Shown: positions 47,301 through 59,100 of the stretch, one piece after another
Layout of the letters: each line of letters starts with the position of its first letter
How positions within the stretch are numbered: position 1 is the stretch's first letter
DNA from: Aquila chrysaetos chrysaetos
Taxonomy: Eukaryota; Chordata; Aves; Accipitriformes; Accipitridae
NCBI RefSeq assembly: GCF_900496995.4
Contig: NC_044006.1
Location: forward strand, 23,644,214 to 23,708,213
Direction: 5' to 3'
DNA: 64,000 nucleotides
The notes under the pieces: generated by a model
Database searches by the model: none
What the model was told of the DNA's origin: nothing
Seen by the model: only the letters and a program-made list of their open reading frames with translations
Translations under genes and position numbers: made by a program

Positions 47301-50300
47301 TACTGGGTCGTTAAGGAGGTGAACGGCAAGGATAAGTACACCAGGATTAGCACGGAGACCCAAGGCATCGGCATGAACATAAGCACAAAAGCCGTGGGGC
47401 AGGACAAGCGAGAAGACATCACTGCGCAGTACAAGTTCCCTGAAGGTGACTGCCCCTATCCTCTAAAGTCGTACCAAAGAGGAGACCCCTGGCCGTGTAG
47501 GTCACCCCACAATGCGTGTTTTCTCCAGGAGAAAACCGCAGGAGTAGCTGCAGTGGCAAATCCCGTGTGAGGCCTGGAGACCTGGGGGAGGCAGTGCTGC
47601 TCCTGGGTATCTTCATGCCCACAGTGACACCCATAGGCTGCTCTTTAGGGACAGGTGTGAGCAAGCTTGCAGGCCGTGAAAGAAACGGGCTGAGCGGCCA
47701 GCCTAGTGGTCAGACTCACTGTTGCTTCATTTATTCATCTTTTTGTCTTTCCATTCCCTAGATCATATTGGAAACAAACAAACAAAAAACCCTCCGCATT
47801 AGGCTGTAAAATTTAAGAGCGTCCATCCTCTAAAAGTGTCTCTTTCAGGAAATTCTTCCAGTCTAAAATGCTACAGTTAGATCTGGTGATAGTGTAAACC
47901 AAGAAGGTCTCCTGAGCAGAGGCTGGAGGTGCCCTGACATCCTCTCTGCTCAGCAGCAGAAGCATAAATAAAGGGCAGGTGGCTCTGGGTGAAGAGACTG
48001 AGATAGAGCTATCACCCCTCTTTTTTCTTCATCCAGGCTCCAAAGAGGAAAGGAGGGCCATGCAGAAAGCTTCCTCCTTCATACACCCTTCGGGAATGAC
48101 ACCTCGTGCATCCTTCTTGTCATCTGGGCCCACAGATGAGGTGGCCTCTAAGCCTCGGGTCCTGCATGAGGAGGTCTCCAAGACTGGTCTCCAGCTTGAG
48201 ATAACCAATAAAGCAGCTTTGTATCCTGGCAGTCCCCTTGAACTGGCCATCACGGTGAAGACCTCTGCTCCTGGGAGCTGGACCATCAATCTTGCCGGCT
48301 CCTGCCAGCTGCAGTCCTATACTGGGAAAGTTGAGGCCAGCCTTGGCTATGTCAAGGAGACCGTCAAGCTTGAAGGCAAATCTGGTAGGCACGGAGAGCT
48401 TACTGTGTTCTATGGACTATTTACTGTGGCAGTCTGGGGTTTCACTCCAGCTGGTTCCCAATAGCTCTGCTGTAGGTCACTGCATGGCTCTGTACAGCAT
48501 GAAGACCAGAAATTGCCTGCCTGCTACCTACCTCTCTTGTTACTGCGTGTGGGAGTCTCGGTTACAGACTGGGATCCCACCGAAGCAGGGACCAAAACGT
48601 GAAAGCCCTGTCCCTGCTGCAGCTTCAACAAGATGGTTAGAAATACATCAGTGTGAGCAGAGAGACGTTTTCACGGTTTGAGCGAGGTGTGCTGGAGCAT
48701 CTCCCTCCCACCTTCACTGTGTAAGCATCAAAGATGCCACCACAGGCTTCGGATGCATCTGTATGGGTCAGGTCCCTCATAGGATTTAGATGGCTGGAAA
48801 TTTCAGCCTTTTTTTGTTCTTGTGCTTGCCACTCTAATGTTGATCAGCTGGTGCTGATGCTGGTGAATGTTATTTTCTGAATTCTTCACCCAAGCAAATT
48901 TCAACCTCATGGCTGTCTGCCTGCCTGATTCCAAGAGCTGTTTGCTGTTCATTGCATATTTTTGAGCGACCTGGGTTGCATTTCTGATCCCCAGTGATGT
49001 GACTGAAATTTGCTAAACAAGAGACTAATGAGTGATGAATAATTAACAGCACTTGCTCATTCCAAGTGTGAGTCACTCTCGCAAAAAAAAAAAAAAAAAA
49101 AAAAAAATCCTTGCTGCTGGTGATTGCTGAGTGTTTTCACGCATATACTGTGGCTGTCAAAATGCAGCAGGGTAGGACACAAAGGTAGCTACATACATTT
49201 AGAAAGAAGGACAGGCATTTTTTTTTTTTGATTCCCAGAGGCCACGAAGCCTTGCAGCTAAAGCAACATTCAGGCTCCAGCGCTGCTGACACTGGGACTT
49301 TTCCAAGCCACTGGAAGTTTGTCCAGGCACTTAAATATAAAATCTGAAGTGAAAGGAAAGCTGCTAATTTTACAGAAAGCACTGGCTCAGAGAAACCCCA
49401 GGGGACACGGGCTTAAATGTACCCAACCTCACTCTCCTCTGCCTCCTCCTGAGTGCCGGGGCAGGGGGGGACAAGGGCTGCCAAGATGCTGATGTGAAAC
49501 CGAGCCAGTGCTCCGCTTGGCGGGTAGATGGTGTGGGCTCAGCCACCCTTCCCGTGGGCTGAGCGTGCCAGGTGCCACCCGCCTGGCTGGAGCTTCCCCC
49601 CACGGGGACACGGCCCCGACGGGCCCCTGGGTCTAGCTGAAAGCAGGATGGTCTCGGCAAATACATCTCATCCCACACCCTAGGACACCAGCCACCAGAG
49701 CTGTCTTTGCCACCCAATTCCTGGGTGTGTGATGAAGCACTGAGTTGTGTTTTCTCTCCTGCAGAGATGCAGGTCCCTCTGAAAATTGCAGCTGACACAT
49801 ACATGAAGACACTGGCCTTGGTGGAAGATGAAGTGCTCATCCATGTCACCGCCATTGCTGAGGTCCAGGGGATGGATGACAAACTCACCAAGGAGACGAC
49901 GATGAGCTTCGAGTACCCCCCCATCACCATCCAGGTGAGGCAGCTGCCAGCCCAGCTCCTCGGGGATGAGGGTTAAAGCCCTGCTCACTGTAACACCATG
50001 GTGGTGGTAGCATTCCCAGGGGGGATCGCCCTAACAGCTGCCTCCTGGGATGCACCATCCTTGGCGTTTTATTTGGCTATTCAACCTTTATTTGAAGGTT
50101 GAAAGCAACCATGAACTGAAGATTTTATAGCCCCGTCTAAAATGGGCAGGCAGGGGCTGCTGGAGGGAAGGGGATGGAAGAAGAGAGTTTGTACCGGCCC
50201 GTCTCTGATCCCACAGCTCCACCTCCTGAAGGAAAAAATGTGTTGAGAAACCAGAGAGAAGAGCTGGAAAAACAGCTGGCAAGGCAGAGCATGCAGTGCC

Positions 50301-51209
50301 ATGGGAGGGTGGAAAGGATATGAGGGGGTTGTCCCCTGCCATGCTGGTAGTGAGGAGCAAACCTGCAGCAGCTCCAGCATCTTTATTACCCCTCTGATGC
50401 CCAGTATTTGGGTTTGTTTCTCTCTTTCCTCCTCTGCCAGATGCCAGAAACAGCCAAGCTAAACAAGGAGTTCACCTGTGCCTTCATCTTCAAGAACAAG
50501 CTGAACATGCCCCTGGACAACTGCAAGCTGCTGGTGGAGGGCTTGGGCCTATTTAAGATGGCGACATTTGATGAGGGGTAAGGAGATGAGCCCAGTATGA
50601 AATAAGCCTGGCAGGACTCCACTTTTTTTTTTTTTTATTTCCCTTGACAAAGCAGTTAGGGGATTTGGAGCAACAGGGCCCTTTGCAAGCTGTGTTCAAA
50701 ACCATGCCATGTTTGGGCGCATTCCACGCAACAGAAAGACCCACACAGAGGTTGATGTGCTCAGGGTATTGGGGCACAACAGGGGCTCTCCTCCGGTGCT
50801 GCCTGGCCAGCATGAACACAGCTGCTTCCTTCAGAGCCCAATTTAGTGTTTCAGCAGTATGGGGAAGTCTGGGGAAGGTCCCCAGGATCACTGGGACCAC
50901 CAGCCATCGCCACCGTGCCAAGCCCTGCTTGCTGCACATTGGTCACGGGAGAAGGGAAACACCCACCCTAAACACATGCAGCAGCTATTTCCTTAGGCAA
51001 AATGATTCGAAAGTAGCAAATAAGAACCATAACTCAGGCTGGGACTTTGTTTTTTCTTTCTCCTTAGAGATGTAAAGCCTGGTAGGATCATTAAGTCTGA
51101 AATAATATGCACTCCGACAAGACTAGGAGAGAAGAAAATAGTAGCCAAGCTAACCTCGACTGAGATCAAAGGGATCTCTGTGGAGAAGACCATCACCATC
51201 ACTGCATAG
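38364..51209 (+). CDS. TGM4: Protein-glutamine gamma-glutamyltransferase 4 (14 exons)
   Basis: Transglutaminase: calcium-dependent cross-linking of protein Gln and Lys side chains; mammalian TGM4 is the prostate enzyme that coagulates semen. Coding exons: 38364-38379, 41420-41599, 41743-41849, 42174-42303, 42937-43055, 44485-44592, 45153-45327, 45846-45984, 46241-46344, 47194-47445, 48037-48384, 49765-49934, 50441-50577, 51068-51209. Total 2127 nt, 708 aa; phases agree throughout. Residues about 5-145 form the N-terminal beta-sandwich, then the catalytic core with Cys269 in YGQCWVF, His328 in NFHVWND and Asp351 in AIDSTPQE. The 59- and 23-residue spacings equal those I recall for human TGM4 (255, 314, 337). 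Trp234 in LLGNWSGNY is the conserved transition-state Trp. Two C-terminal beta-barrels follow. No signal peptide, as in the family. Position next to TMEM42 and ZDHHC3 separates it from other TGM paralogues. Confidence 0.95.
38380..41419. other. TGM4 intron 1
   Basis: 3 kb. A GC-richer patch lies at 39640-39960 without a supported exon. A TA-rich low-complexity tract lies at about 41101-41230. Confidence 0.6.
41101..41230. repeat. TA-rich low-complexity tract
   Basis: About 130 bases of irregular TATA/ATTATA repeats in TGM4 intron 1. Confidence 0.8.
41420..41599 (+). CDS. TGM4: TGM4 exon 2
   Basis: 180 bp between tttcaag and gtaagc. It encodes the first strands of the N-terminal beta-sandwich, including [20 protein letters not shown]. 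Confidence 0.93.
41743..41849 (+). CDS. TGM4: TGM4 exon 3
   Basis: 107 bp between gtttccag and gtaaag. It encodes [20 protein letters not shown] and onward and ends in phase 0 after NSGKE. Confidence 0.92.
42174..42303 (+). CDS. TGM4: TGM4 exon 4
   Basis: 130 bp between ccctag and gtgagt. It includes [11 protein letters not shown] and YLLFNPWCE, both conserved in transglutaminases. Confidence 0.93.
42937..43055 (+). CDS. TGM4: TGM4 exon 5
   Basis: 119 bp between ctccag and gtaaaa. It contains [20 protein letters not shown] and the WNFGQ motif at its end. Confidence 0.94.
44485..44592 (+). CDS. TGM4: TGM4 exon 6
   Basis: 108 bp, phase 0, between aaacag and gtatgt. It encodes [20 protein letters not shown] and [14 protein letters not shown]. 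Confidence 0.94.
45153..45327 (+). CDS. TGM4: TGM4 exon 7 (active-site Cys)
   Basis: 175 bp between gccacag and gtaaac. It holds the conserved Trp234 and the nucleophile Cys269 in [14 protein letters not shown]. Confidence 0.96.
45425..45826 (+). mobile_element. CR1 LINE fragment in TGM4 intron 7
   Basis: Clear CR1 3' end: 'ggagaggctaagggagcc', 'gtgacaggaccagaggcaat', 'cagagaggttgtggagtctc', then 'gaggggttggatgacatgat'. Plus orientation and 5'-truncated, it ends about 20 nt before exon 8. Confidence 0.92.
45846..45984 (+). CDS. TGM4: TGM4 exon 8
   Basis: 139 bp between gccacag and gtattg. It encodes [20 protein letters not shown] and calcium-site region residues. A CR1 fragment ends about 20 nt before it. 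Confidence 0.95.
46241..46344 (+). CDS. TGM4: TGM4 exon 9 (active-site His and Asp)
   Basis: 104 bp between cacgcag and gtagga. It carries His328 and Asp351 of the catalytic triad in [12 protein letters not shown] and [11 protein letters not shown]. Confidence 0.96.
47194..47445 (+). CDS. TGM4: TGM4 exon 10
   Basis: 252 bp between tttctag and gtgact. It includes [14 protein letters not shown], then the core end with [20 protein letters not shown]. Confidence 0.95.
48037..48384 (+). CDS. TGM4: TGM4 exon 11
   Basis: 348 bp between catccag and gtaggc. It covers the linker and first C-terminal barrel. Its first part is poorly conserved, as in other TGM4 proteins. Confidence 0.9.
49084..49107. 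repeat. Poly-A tract
   Basis: About 24 A in a row in TGM4 intron 11. No retroposon body is recognisable directly upstream. Confidence 0.75.
49765..49934 (+). CDS. TGM4: TGM4 exon 12
   Basis: 170 bp between cctgcag and gtgagg. It encodes beta-barrel strands ending [10 protein letters not shown]. Confidence 0.92.
50441..50577 (+). CDS. TGM4: TGM4 exon 13
   Basis: 137 bp between ctgccag and gtaagg. It includes [20 protein letters not shown], the second C-terminal barrel. Confidence 0.94.
51068..51209 (+). CDS. TGM4: TGM4 exon 14 with stop
   Basis: 142 bp from ctccttag to TAG. It encodes [20 protein letters not shown] and the C-terminus ending EKTITITA. Confidence 0.94.
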
Positions 51210-51383
51210 GATCGGTGCCTCGGTGGGCGTAAACAGTGCCCTCACGTAGCACTGCTGTGTGTCTCAGGCATTTCTTGCCTCGATTGCTGGATAGTACTCT
51301 TTAAGAGCAAAAATCCCATTAAGCTAAGGGAATTAAACTGACCTAAAGGACACAGTTGCGTTGATTGCAGTTAATTGTGGTTC

Positions 51384-51389
51384 AATAAA
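51384..51389 (+). terminator. TGM4: TGM4 polyadenylation signal
   Basis: AATAAA 175 bases after the TGM4 stop codon, giving a short 3' UTR. It is the first canonical signal after the stop. Confidence 0.8.
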
Positions 51390-51399
51390 GACTGTTAAA

Positions 51400-52560
51400 A
51401 TCAACTGCGTGATCGGGTTTTATGATATCACCGGGTTGGGATGGCTTCGAACCTGCGAGGGGATGTTCCCACCTAAGGCCAGGGATTGGAGCTCGAGAAG
51501 GTGCCAACTTCAGTTGGTGGTGGGCATGAGCCAGGGGCTGTTTTGCAGCTGCTGGGCTGCCAGGGCCAGCAGTGCTGTGGTCCTACGTGGGAGACCACCC
51601 AGGGCCCTTGCTGCACCACGGGCTGCAGCACAGCTCAAGAAACATTTTAAGCAAATCCCTCCTGGGCGATTCCCTCTCCCTCCCAGCTGGGGAATGTACT
51701 GGCACACACCTTTTTTTGCCTTTAGACAACAAAAAGAGCAAACCTGGCACAGCCCCCCTGAACGCCATTTTTCATACATCTTCCTACGCCACACAATTTC
51801 TTTTGGAGGTTTTCAGGCATTTTTGGAAGAAGTACCATCTCCAGGAGCATTACCAGTGCTTCCCTAGAGAAGTAAAACCTCCGTCCTTCCCCTTCCACCC
51901 TGAACGCTGCTGGATTACAGGCAGGACCTACCTTGACAGCGGTGTACATCTGGAGCTCTTCCAGCCACAGACGTGTTGGAGACAACAGCTGTGCACAGCT
52001 GGAGGCCACTGCTGCACTGCACACCCCAGCACCTCCTGAGCCTGCCGGCAGCAAGGGATTGCTCTGCCCCACGGCATTGCCGCAATGTGGCCAGCAGCAG
52101 TCAGGCACTGGGGTTTCCAGCATTTCCATGAGGAAAAGGGAAATTGAGCCTCACAGTAGGACAGGGGTTTATTTATTTGTTTATTTAAAAGGCAAATGCT
52201 CAAGCATTAGGGCTGTAGAGTGGAAAAAAGAAATGGTTATGTGCAAGCCCATAAAAAGGGGAGGAGGAAAAAAAGGGAGGAGGAAAAAACAAGGGGTTTG
52301 ACCACTCCCTTGTGTTTCAAAGATTTGGGGAACACCCGGAGGAGCGCCCAGGCGGCTGTTGGGCCACAAAAGGCGGTCAAGGCTGCCCCGGCCCCCACCG
52401 CCCCTCTGCCCACCGCGTCCCGGCACCCTGCGGCAGAGCTGGGTCCCCGCAAAGCCACCTCCTGCAGTGGCACGCTGGGGAGCAGGAGCCCCTCTCCGCA
52501 GGCAGAGCGGGAGCAGGGTCTGTGTGTGTGGTGCCCGCCGGGAAGGGAGAAGCATGTGGT
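51400..52560. other. Spacer between the TGM4 and ZDHHC3 3' ends
   Basis: About 1.2 kb between two convergent genes. GC-rich at 52320-52560, with overlapping chance frames on both strands. I see no gene. Confidence 0.6.
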
Positions 52561-55500
52561 CCTTGGCAGATGAAGTATTAGTTCTTTAATAAGTACAATA
52601 GCAACAGGAGGCATAAAAAGGTGTTACAAACAGCAAAATATATATATTTTCAAGAGATGTAAATTCTTTACTTGCATAGAAAACCTGCTGTAGAAGACAC
52701 CAGATAAGAAGCACAAGAATGCTTTCCACGTCTGCCACAATGCTGTCCATCACGTATTAACATGCTGGAGCAGTGATGGTATCTCCAGCAGACCATATCA
52801 CACTGAGCAGTATGGGGGGAGCATCTTCCCGGACCCCCCGCGTGCTCCCGAGGGTCCCCTTCCCTGGGGCCCAGCGAGCCGGCTGCAACCATAGCAGCAT
52901 GGCCTGAAGCTGAAGGCACGATTTAACAAGGGCAAGGAGTGTGTGGAGGGAAGGGAAGGAAAACGGTGGGTTTGGTTCCAATTTCCTGAAAATCACCTTT
53001 GGTCTCAAGCTACCAGGTAGTCGTTAAAGAAGGAGGTTTACACTAGAGCTGTGGATAAAACAGAATTTTCCAACTCATGAAGACTTTTGCAATTTCTGAC
53101 GGTTGCCACACTATACGGAGACAGAGAGGAGATACACTGAGGGGTACTGGGACTTCAGGGGGGGAAGAAGAAGAGGGGGACAAGGGAGACCGACAGCCAA
53201 GAGACACCAGATTTGCTGGATGCAGGAGGTCACCCGGTTGGGTCTGGGGGGCGCATCGGAGCCGGGGCTGGGCTGGCTGCCCACAGCTCTGCGTAAGGCA
53301 CAGGGACATGTCCCCATCTCTCAGCTGGACCGTAACTGCACTGTGGGAGAAAGGGAGACAGCTGTTCTGGCTCTCACCCTCCTCTTCACACTGCTTTCCA
53401 GCTTCAGAAAACAAACCCAGAAATGCCAGCACCTGAGGAACAACACGAGAGGTGGGAAACAGAAGCAAAGGACGCCTGTCGTCATGATGAGGTGAACCAG
53501 GTTTGAGAATAGAGGAGGAAATACGCTGCCTCCATCCGTGCCTACCCAAAGCCACGGAAGCGGGGTCCGCGTCCTGAGAAGCATCACTGAAACACAGCAT
53601 GAGGGGGTCTCTCCCAGGCTGACAGCCCCATGCGCCTGTCTCAAGGTGATTTTCAGCCATTAACTAGTTTCTCCCTGCAGGACCCTGTAGCACCACTTTC
53701 ACTGCAGACGCGGCACCTGAGGCAGGGATGTTAACTGGATGCAGAGGCCGAGCAGCAAGCCAAAATTAGAAAATGTGAGCTAAAAAGGGCACCCTTACTT
53801 TTCCTCCTTTGACACCCCTATTGCTCCGTATAGGAAATCCCTTATAGATCTGCATACGTCCCTTTCCTGTGAGACGCTGACAGAGAGGAACGTAGGCTAG
53901 TGCAGAAGTAGGAGAGCTTCTTCTCTCACTATGACACTGCTGCACAGGGCAAAGACGTTCAAGACCTCGTGTCTAAATGACATGAGAGGACACCTCAATT
54001 CCCCCCAAATGCAGGGTGTTTCCCTTTACCTAAAAGGTTTTTATGAATAGACAGTTCCTAATGATTTTTTCTATATCTATTTTTCATTGACAAAGAGCAG
54101 ACATCCAGAGGGGACAGGGGATGGGACGACTGTTCGGAAATACCCCCTGGGTTTTAGCCAAGCTGTGCTCCTCAGTCACGGCACTCCATTTGTTCCCAGT
54201 CCCTTTGCCAGGGAAAGGGACTGCTGTGGCAGAGGACAAGTCCAGGAGAGAATCTCGTGCCTCCACAGTAGCCCTGAATGTCACACCATTCATACATACT
54301 AAGATGCTTTTTGGGGGAAAAAGAAAAAAAAAAAAAATCTTGCACAAATCCCATTTGGTACTGTTTCTATAAATAAAAACTTCATACAGGTCTTTCACAA
54401 TACCATGCTTTCATCCCCCAAACCCGTGTCTCTTACTTTCGAGAGGAAGGAATTATCTTTGCTCCATGTTACAGGGGAGGGGGAGATAAAGTCAAGCAGG
54501 TCTTGTCGGGGGAAAGCCAGGAGCACCTCTGTAATATCCTGCAAAATCTACTGACAAGGGAGACAACAGGAAGAAAAAAAAAAAATCTGAAAAAACGGTC
54601 TAAATTAAAACTACACTGACATCTGGAGCATGCCAAGTGTTTGTAGCGTATCTGAATGCAGCAGCTAGCGTCACCCCTGCCTGATTTGCTGCAACTACTG
54701 CCACCTGCAGCAACGCCTTCCTTGAGCGATGTGTGCTCCTTCTACAGGTTCACCAATGTTCAGCAGGAGCTGGCTGCAAAATTAGTGTAAGGAAACCCTG
54801 CGTAATGGCAAGTACTAATAGGACAACGTTAAACCCCAGTAAGATTAAGAGGCAATATTCATTCTCAACTAACTCTAGCTATCAAGAAAAGAAAAGGAGA
54901 CATCTAAATTAGACAAGTCAAATGGAGAGAACCAGTACCTCCATCACCAGGGTGCTCACATGTCCCTCTCTTCTTTGACCACAGAAAAAGCCCTGGTGCC
55001 TGGCCTAGACCAGCTGCCAGCATTCCAGGCTGCAGAGTTTGGCCAGGCAGCTCCCGCTCCATGCATCCTACCTGCTAACAAACCGCAGCCCCAGAGCAAA
55101 AGCTTCCCCCCGCCCCAGCAGCTCAACAACCCAGCCAACATTTGCCCGCTCTCAGCTGTGCTGGTCACGGGCGAACGTTCCCGCCGGCCTGGCACCACCA
55201 CCAGCCCGCCAGCTCCGACGCTGCTCAGGCAAGCACCACCAGTTTTGGGCAGCCCCATGAGCACAGAGGGTTAAAATTTACACCTGGAGATATTTCGGAG
55301 CCCAAAGGAATTACACCCAGGGCAAGCTCGCCCATCTGCTGCGTCCGTAGCCCCGTATCCCACCTCTGCTAAGACCTGAGCACCAGCAGCTTTCACAATC
55401 CAGAGGCAGCATCCATGGGATGAGCCAAAAAGGATGCGTTTTTCAAGAAAAACTTCAGAGCCGGGCTAATCTGGCCATTGTGCAGGGCTTATCATTTAGC

Positions 55501-55857
55501 CCTCCAAAGGCTGCAAGAACAAAAGACTAACCAGACTCCTTAGGACTGCACATTTCTGGGAGCTGGGACCAATCTATTTGACAGTCATAAACTTTCCTTG
55601 AAGACCAAGTAAGAAAAGCTCAGTAAAGCAGTTGATGCAGGTCCAAAAAGGAGCTTATGAATCTCATCACTTACAAAGCTTTCTCTGGAGATTTGCATTG
55701 TTTCTGCTAGTGCTGTACCTAGCTTCCAGATAAATACTCCTGAATTTTTGTAACGCACCAAAAGTATGTTAAAAAACAACCCCTTAAATCTCCAGCACAA
55801 GTAGTTATTAAAAAAACAACCTGAAAGCTGCTCCTGACATCGTGGAGGATGCTTTGC
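52560..55857 (-). other. ZDHHC3: ZDHHC3 long-form 3' UTR
   Basis: 3.3 kb after the distal stop codon without introns or other genes that I can support. Short A-runs occur near 54327-54337 and 54576-54586. The extent is inferred from the polyadenylation signal. Confidence 0.55.
52585..52590 (-). terminator. ZDHHC3: Polyadenylation signal for the long ZDHHC3 form
   Basis: ATTAAA on the minus strand about 3.3 kb after the distal stop codon, within AT-rich sequence that abruptly becomes GC-rich beyond 52560. Likely 3' end of the gene. Confidence 0.5.
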
Positions 55858-56100
55858 TTATTCATGTAACACTTGGACGGCAACATCTCGAGCGAGAAAC
55901 TGCTCGATTTCTTCTTGGGTCATTATTGCAGACGCGGGAGCTGCTGCTACCGCTTCGGCCGGTGCTGGGCTCTTGCAGCTCAGGTTCGAAAAAGGGTTGA
56001 ACCAACCCAAGGAGAAGGCACCACCGAATGCCAGCTTCATTCCTTCCCAGCCACTGATCTTCTCCCAAGTTGGCTTCTGATTCTTAAGACGCTCGATACC
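55858..56100 (-). CDS. ZDHHC3: ZDHHC3 distal alternative terminal exon (80-aa tail)
   Basis: 243 bp including TAA, preceded by acceptor ctcttcttgcag. It starts [20 protein letters not shown], then [17 protein letters not shown], resembling both the proximal exon and the ZDHHC7 tail. An Ala/Pro-rich stretch and an acidic [13 protein letters not shown] segment follow. Confidence 0.87.
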   Translation of the reverse strand, partial: GIERLKNQKPTWEKISGWEGMKLAFGGAFSLGWFNPFSNLSCKSPAPAEAVAAAPASAIMTQEEIEQFLARDVAVQVLHE

Positions 56101-59100
56101 CTGCAAGAAGAGAAGAGTTTTGGGTCGTCTCACATTTATAGCAGGTATTTGGGCACCAACCGCTGTAGCACGTGCAAAACTGCCTATCTATAGCCAGGAT
56201 GTTACTCAAGTTTTAGTTAACAGTGAAGATGGACGTCCTGCGTTACTGAAAGTTTCATCCCCAAATTTAACAACAAAACCCTAAAACAAGACCAAATTCA
56301 TGGACAATCTGAATCTCGGTGACTTATTTCAGTATCAGTTGCTATTTATTTTTATGGTAAAGAGACAGCTTCTGAAAGGCCATCCTTTTTGGGAAACATG
56401 CACCTCTTCTCCCATTGCTTTTTGAATCTCTCCAAGGAGTAACAAAATACAATTAGAACTTAAAACTTCACCTTATTTGGGCATTTTTACAATAGTTCAG
56501 GTGCAAGCAAAATACTGCAACTTCTTCCAGCAACCGGGAATTTACCGCAGCCATATCCAGGCTTGTCACTAGAAGCTGACATAAGAACAAGCTTACTCTG
56601 TGCTAATTAAGAGCAAATATTTAAGAAGGCAATTTCCATTCAACAAATTGTCAAAGACAAATCACAATGCAAGCTGGATACCCGCTGGGAGGTGAGGAAA
56701 TCTGTACGGGTGGAAGTGGAGGCTTCAAAATGGGACCAGAGCCATGGTCAATCAATATTCTGATTCATTCTCCCTCCCAAGAACACCACTTTTAGTAAAG
56801 CAAACATTTTGATTGTATTTAAATAACAGATCCATCAAATTTGGGTGGCGATATTTTTTTTTGGTAGTCTTCTCCATGTAGAAATAAGGAATGAAGAAAA
56901 AAAATTTTTTTTTTTTTTTAAGGCTACCGCTATGTGAAATTGGGCACAATTTTTTATGCCCACCTTCTGTATCATGTATAGAGAGGAGTCAGATCTACAG
57001 CTGCATACGATAAGCTCATGATGACATGTAGAAACTCTGTTCTTAGAGAAGCAAGAATACTGGTTCCAAGTTTTGAGACACTCAAGGAAAGGAAAAATGA
57101 GTAAATTTAAAAGAGCAGTTTTAGAAGAGCTATGAAAAATACACTCATCACATTCTAATACTGCAGATCTTCCCTAATGACCCACAAAACATTTCAAAGC
57201 TTTGCAGGGGGGAAACAAATACACACAACAGCTCAGCAGCACCACAGCTGCACTCAGTGTAAGCCTTGTAAATAACACGACATTTTAGTACAGCGGCAGC
57301 TTGGTTTTGCAATAACACTGAGTCAGCATGAGCAGGCCTGGGAGAAAACACACCATAAAAACACCGTGCAAAGCTTTTGTGAGCTTCATTCATGCCCCGT
57401 TTCTCGTGCTGACGTAGGAGAAATCCAGCAGCGAATTTGCAGAAAGAAATGACGCAATACCAAAACCGAAGTCTTCAGGGTTGCAATTTCGGGAAAAACT
57501 CAAGCCCTGAAGGACAAACGTGCATCTTGCAACGCAAAGCACAGGCACGTGTCCCTTCGCTCTGCTCCCAAGCTCGCAAATGCGCGGTTTCGACTGTTCC
57601 AGGGAAAATCCCTTGCAAGCTCTGGCCCCTTGGGATGCGACGCTTGGTGCTGCCGCGGCCAGTGCCTGTCCTTACCTCCCTGCTGGGCACGCCGGGAGAG
57701 GAGCAGTGCTCGCGCACAGCAGAGCGGAGCCTCGGCAAAGGTTTTTAGCACTACCATGTCCTTTTCCTCCGGGATACTCCGGTTCCAGCGCCCGGCGGCT
57801 GTGCAACCAGGAGGCAGACGCTTTTGCAGCTTAAAGCAGAAGACGACCTTTGGCTGTCGGCTGTTCCTTAGCAAACTGCAGAGGTTTCTAATGCGTTAGT
57901 AACAAACCGGCACCGTGGCTGCGGCACTTATTGCGTGAGTATCTAGAGAGAAGGAAAACAAGTGGCACGGGGCAGGAGGAGAAACAGACACCAAGCATTT
58001 AAACCCTTCCCCGGCACAAGCTTTAACCCTGCCCTCAGCCAGCTGCATAATTTGTTTTGATCCACGCTGCCCTCTACATCAGGAATAAGGATCTTGAACA
58101 CTTCTGGGCAGCAACCCCTCTCTTCCCTCCCCAAAAAACATCGTTCACCTGCTCTGAACAGTGTCTGCTAACCAAGGCAAATAAGCAAGGTCAGGCTGAG
58201 GTTGTAGTAATGCCAGATTAGAGAGCAGTTAATCAGAGCAGGCAGGGGAGTACTTTCTCTCTGCCAGCCTGACCTCACTAATCCCTTCAGGGCACGTATT
58301 GAAAATAAGCCGAAGTTTTAAAAATTGTTTCCTGGTCTAATTTTGGCTGCCTGCCCCACGGTCAGTGGGGCGTGAGGTTTTGCCTTAAAAAAAATTCAAG
58401 GGGGATGGAAGGAATGCACAACTGTTGAAGACATTTCACTACTGTTCAATGAAAATTTTTTTTTTTTAAATATTTACCCAAAATCTCTCACCAGTATTTT
58501 AGAAAGTGAGAATTTTGTATTTCAGATTAAACCAACACCTGTTTCTCTTTCCCATCATGCAGCTACTTCACTTTAAAAAAGTGCTCAGAAAGCATCATCT
58601 GTCACTATTCCAAATTACATAATTTTGAACAAATACTGAAAAGAGAAGACATACACAGAGAAATACCAAATACTGGACACTCCCATTTCAGTAAGAGGTA
58701 CAACGTTGCCAACGCGGGGACAGTAAGACAAGGTCGACCTGTTACCACTGTGATGCTGCAGGATATACCCTGCTTTGCCTACCATTGCCCTCGGTATCTG
58801 CTCCTCTGCAATGCCAGATCTGCAGGACAGCTCTTGGGTGTTAGAATACATACATTAATTTCTTTCAATACACTTTTAAAATCCAAAAGGAAAGAGCGAA
58901 CAGAAGAGGCAAGCTTTGTAACAATTTGTCCATTAAGGGGAAGACACGGGAAGCACCGCTGTCAGAAATCACCATTAAGGCAGACTTTCCCTACAGCAGT
59001 TTCTTGCACTCATTCCTGCTTGGAGCAGCCCTTAGCTTTTCAAAAAAGAAGTACTCTGCCTCTGATCGAGTTTGTCTTCTTGGCCACACTAAAAGAGAAC

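Noticed and set aside
52180-52615. Several overlapping 75-125-codon frames on both strands between TGM4 and ZDHHC3
   Set aside because: GC-rich composition lowers stop frequency; no splice context or family resemblance.
53043-53660. 205-codon minus-strand frame
   Set aside because: Low-complexity Ser/Pro/Leu composition, inside the predicted ZDHHC3 3' UTR, no recognisable domain.
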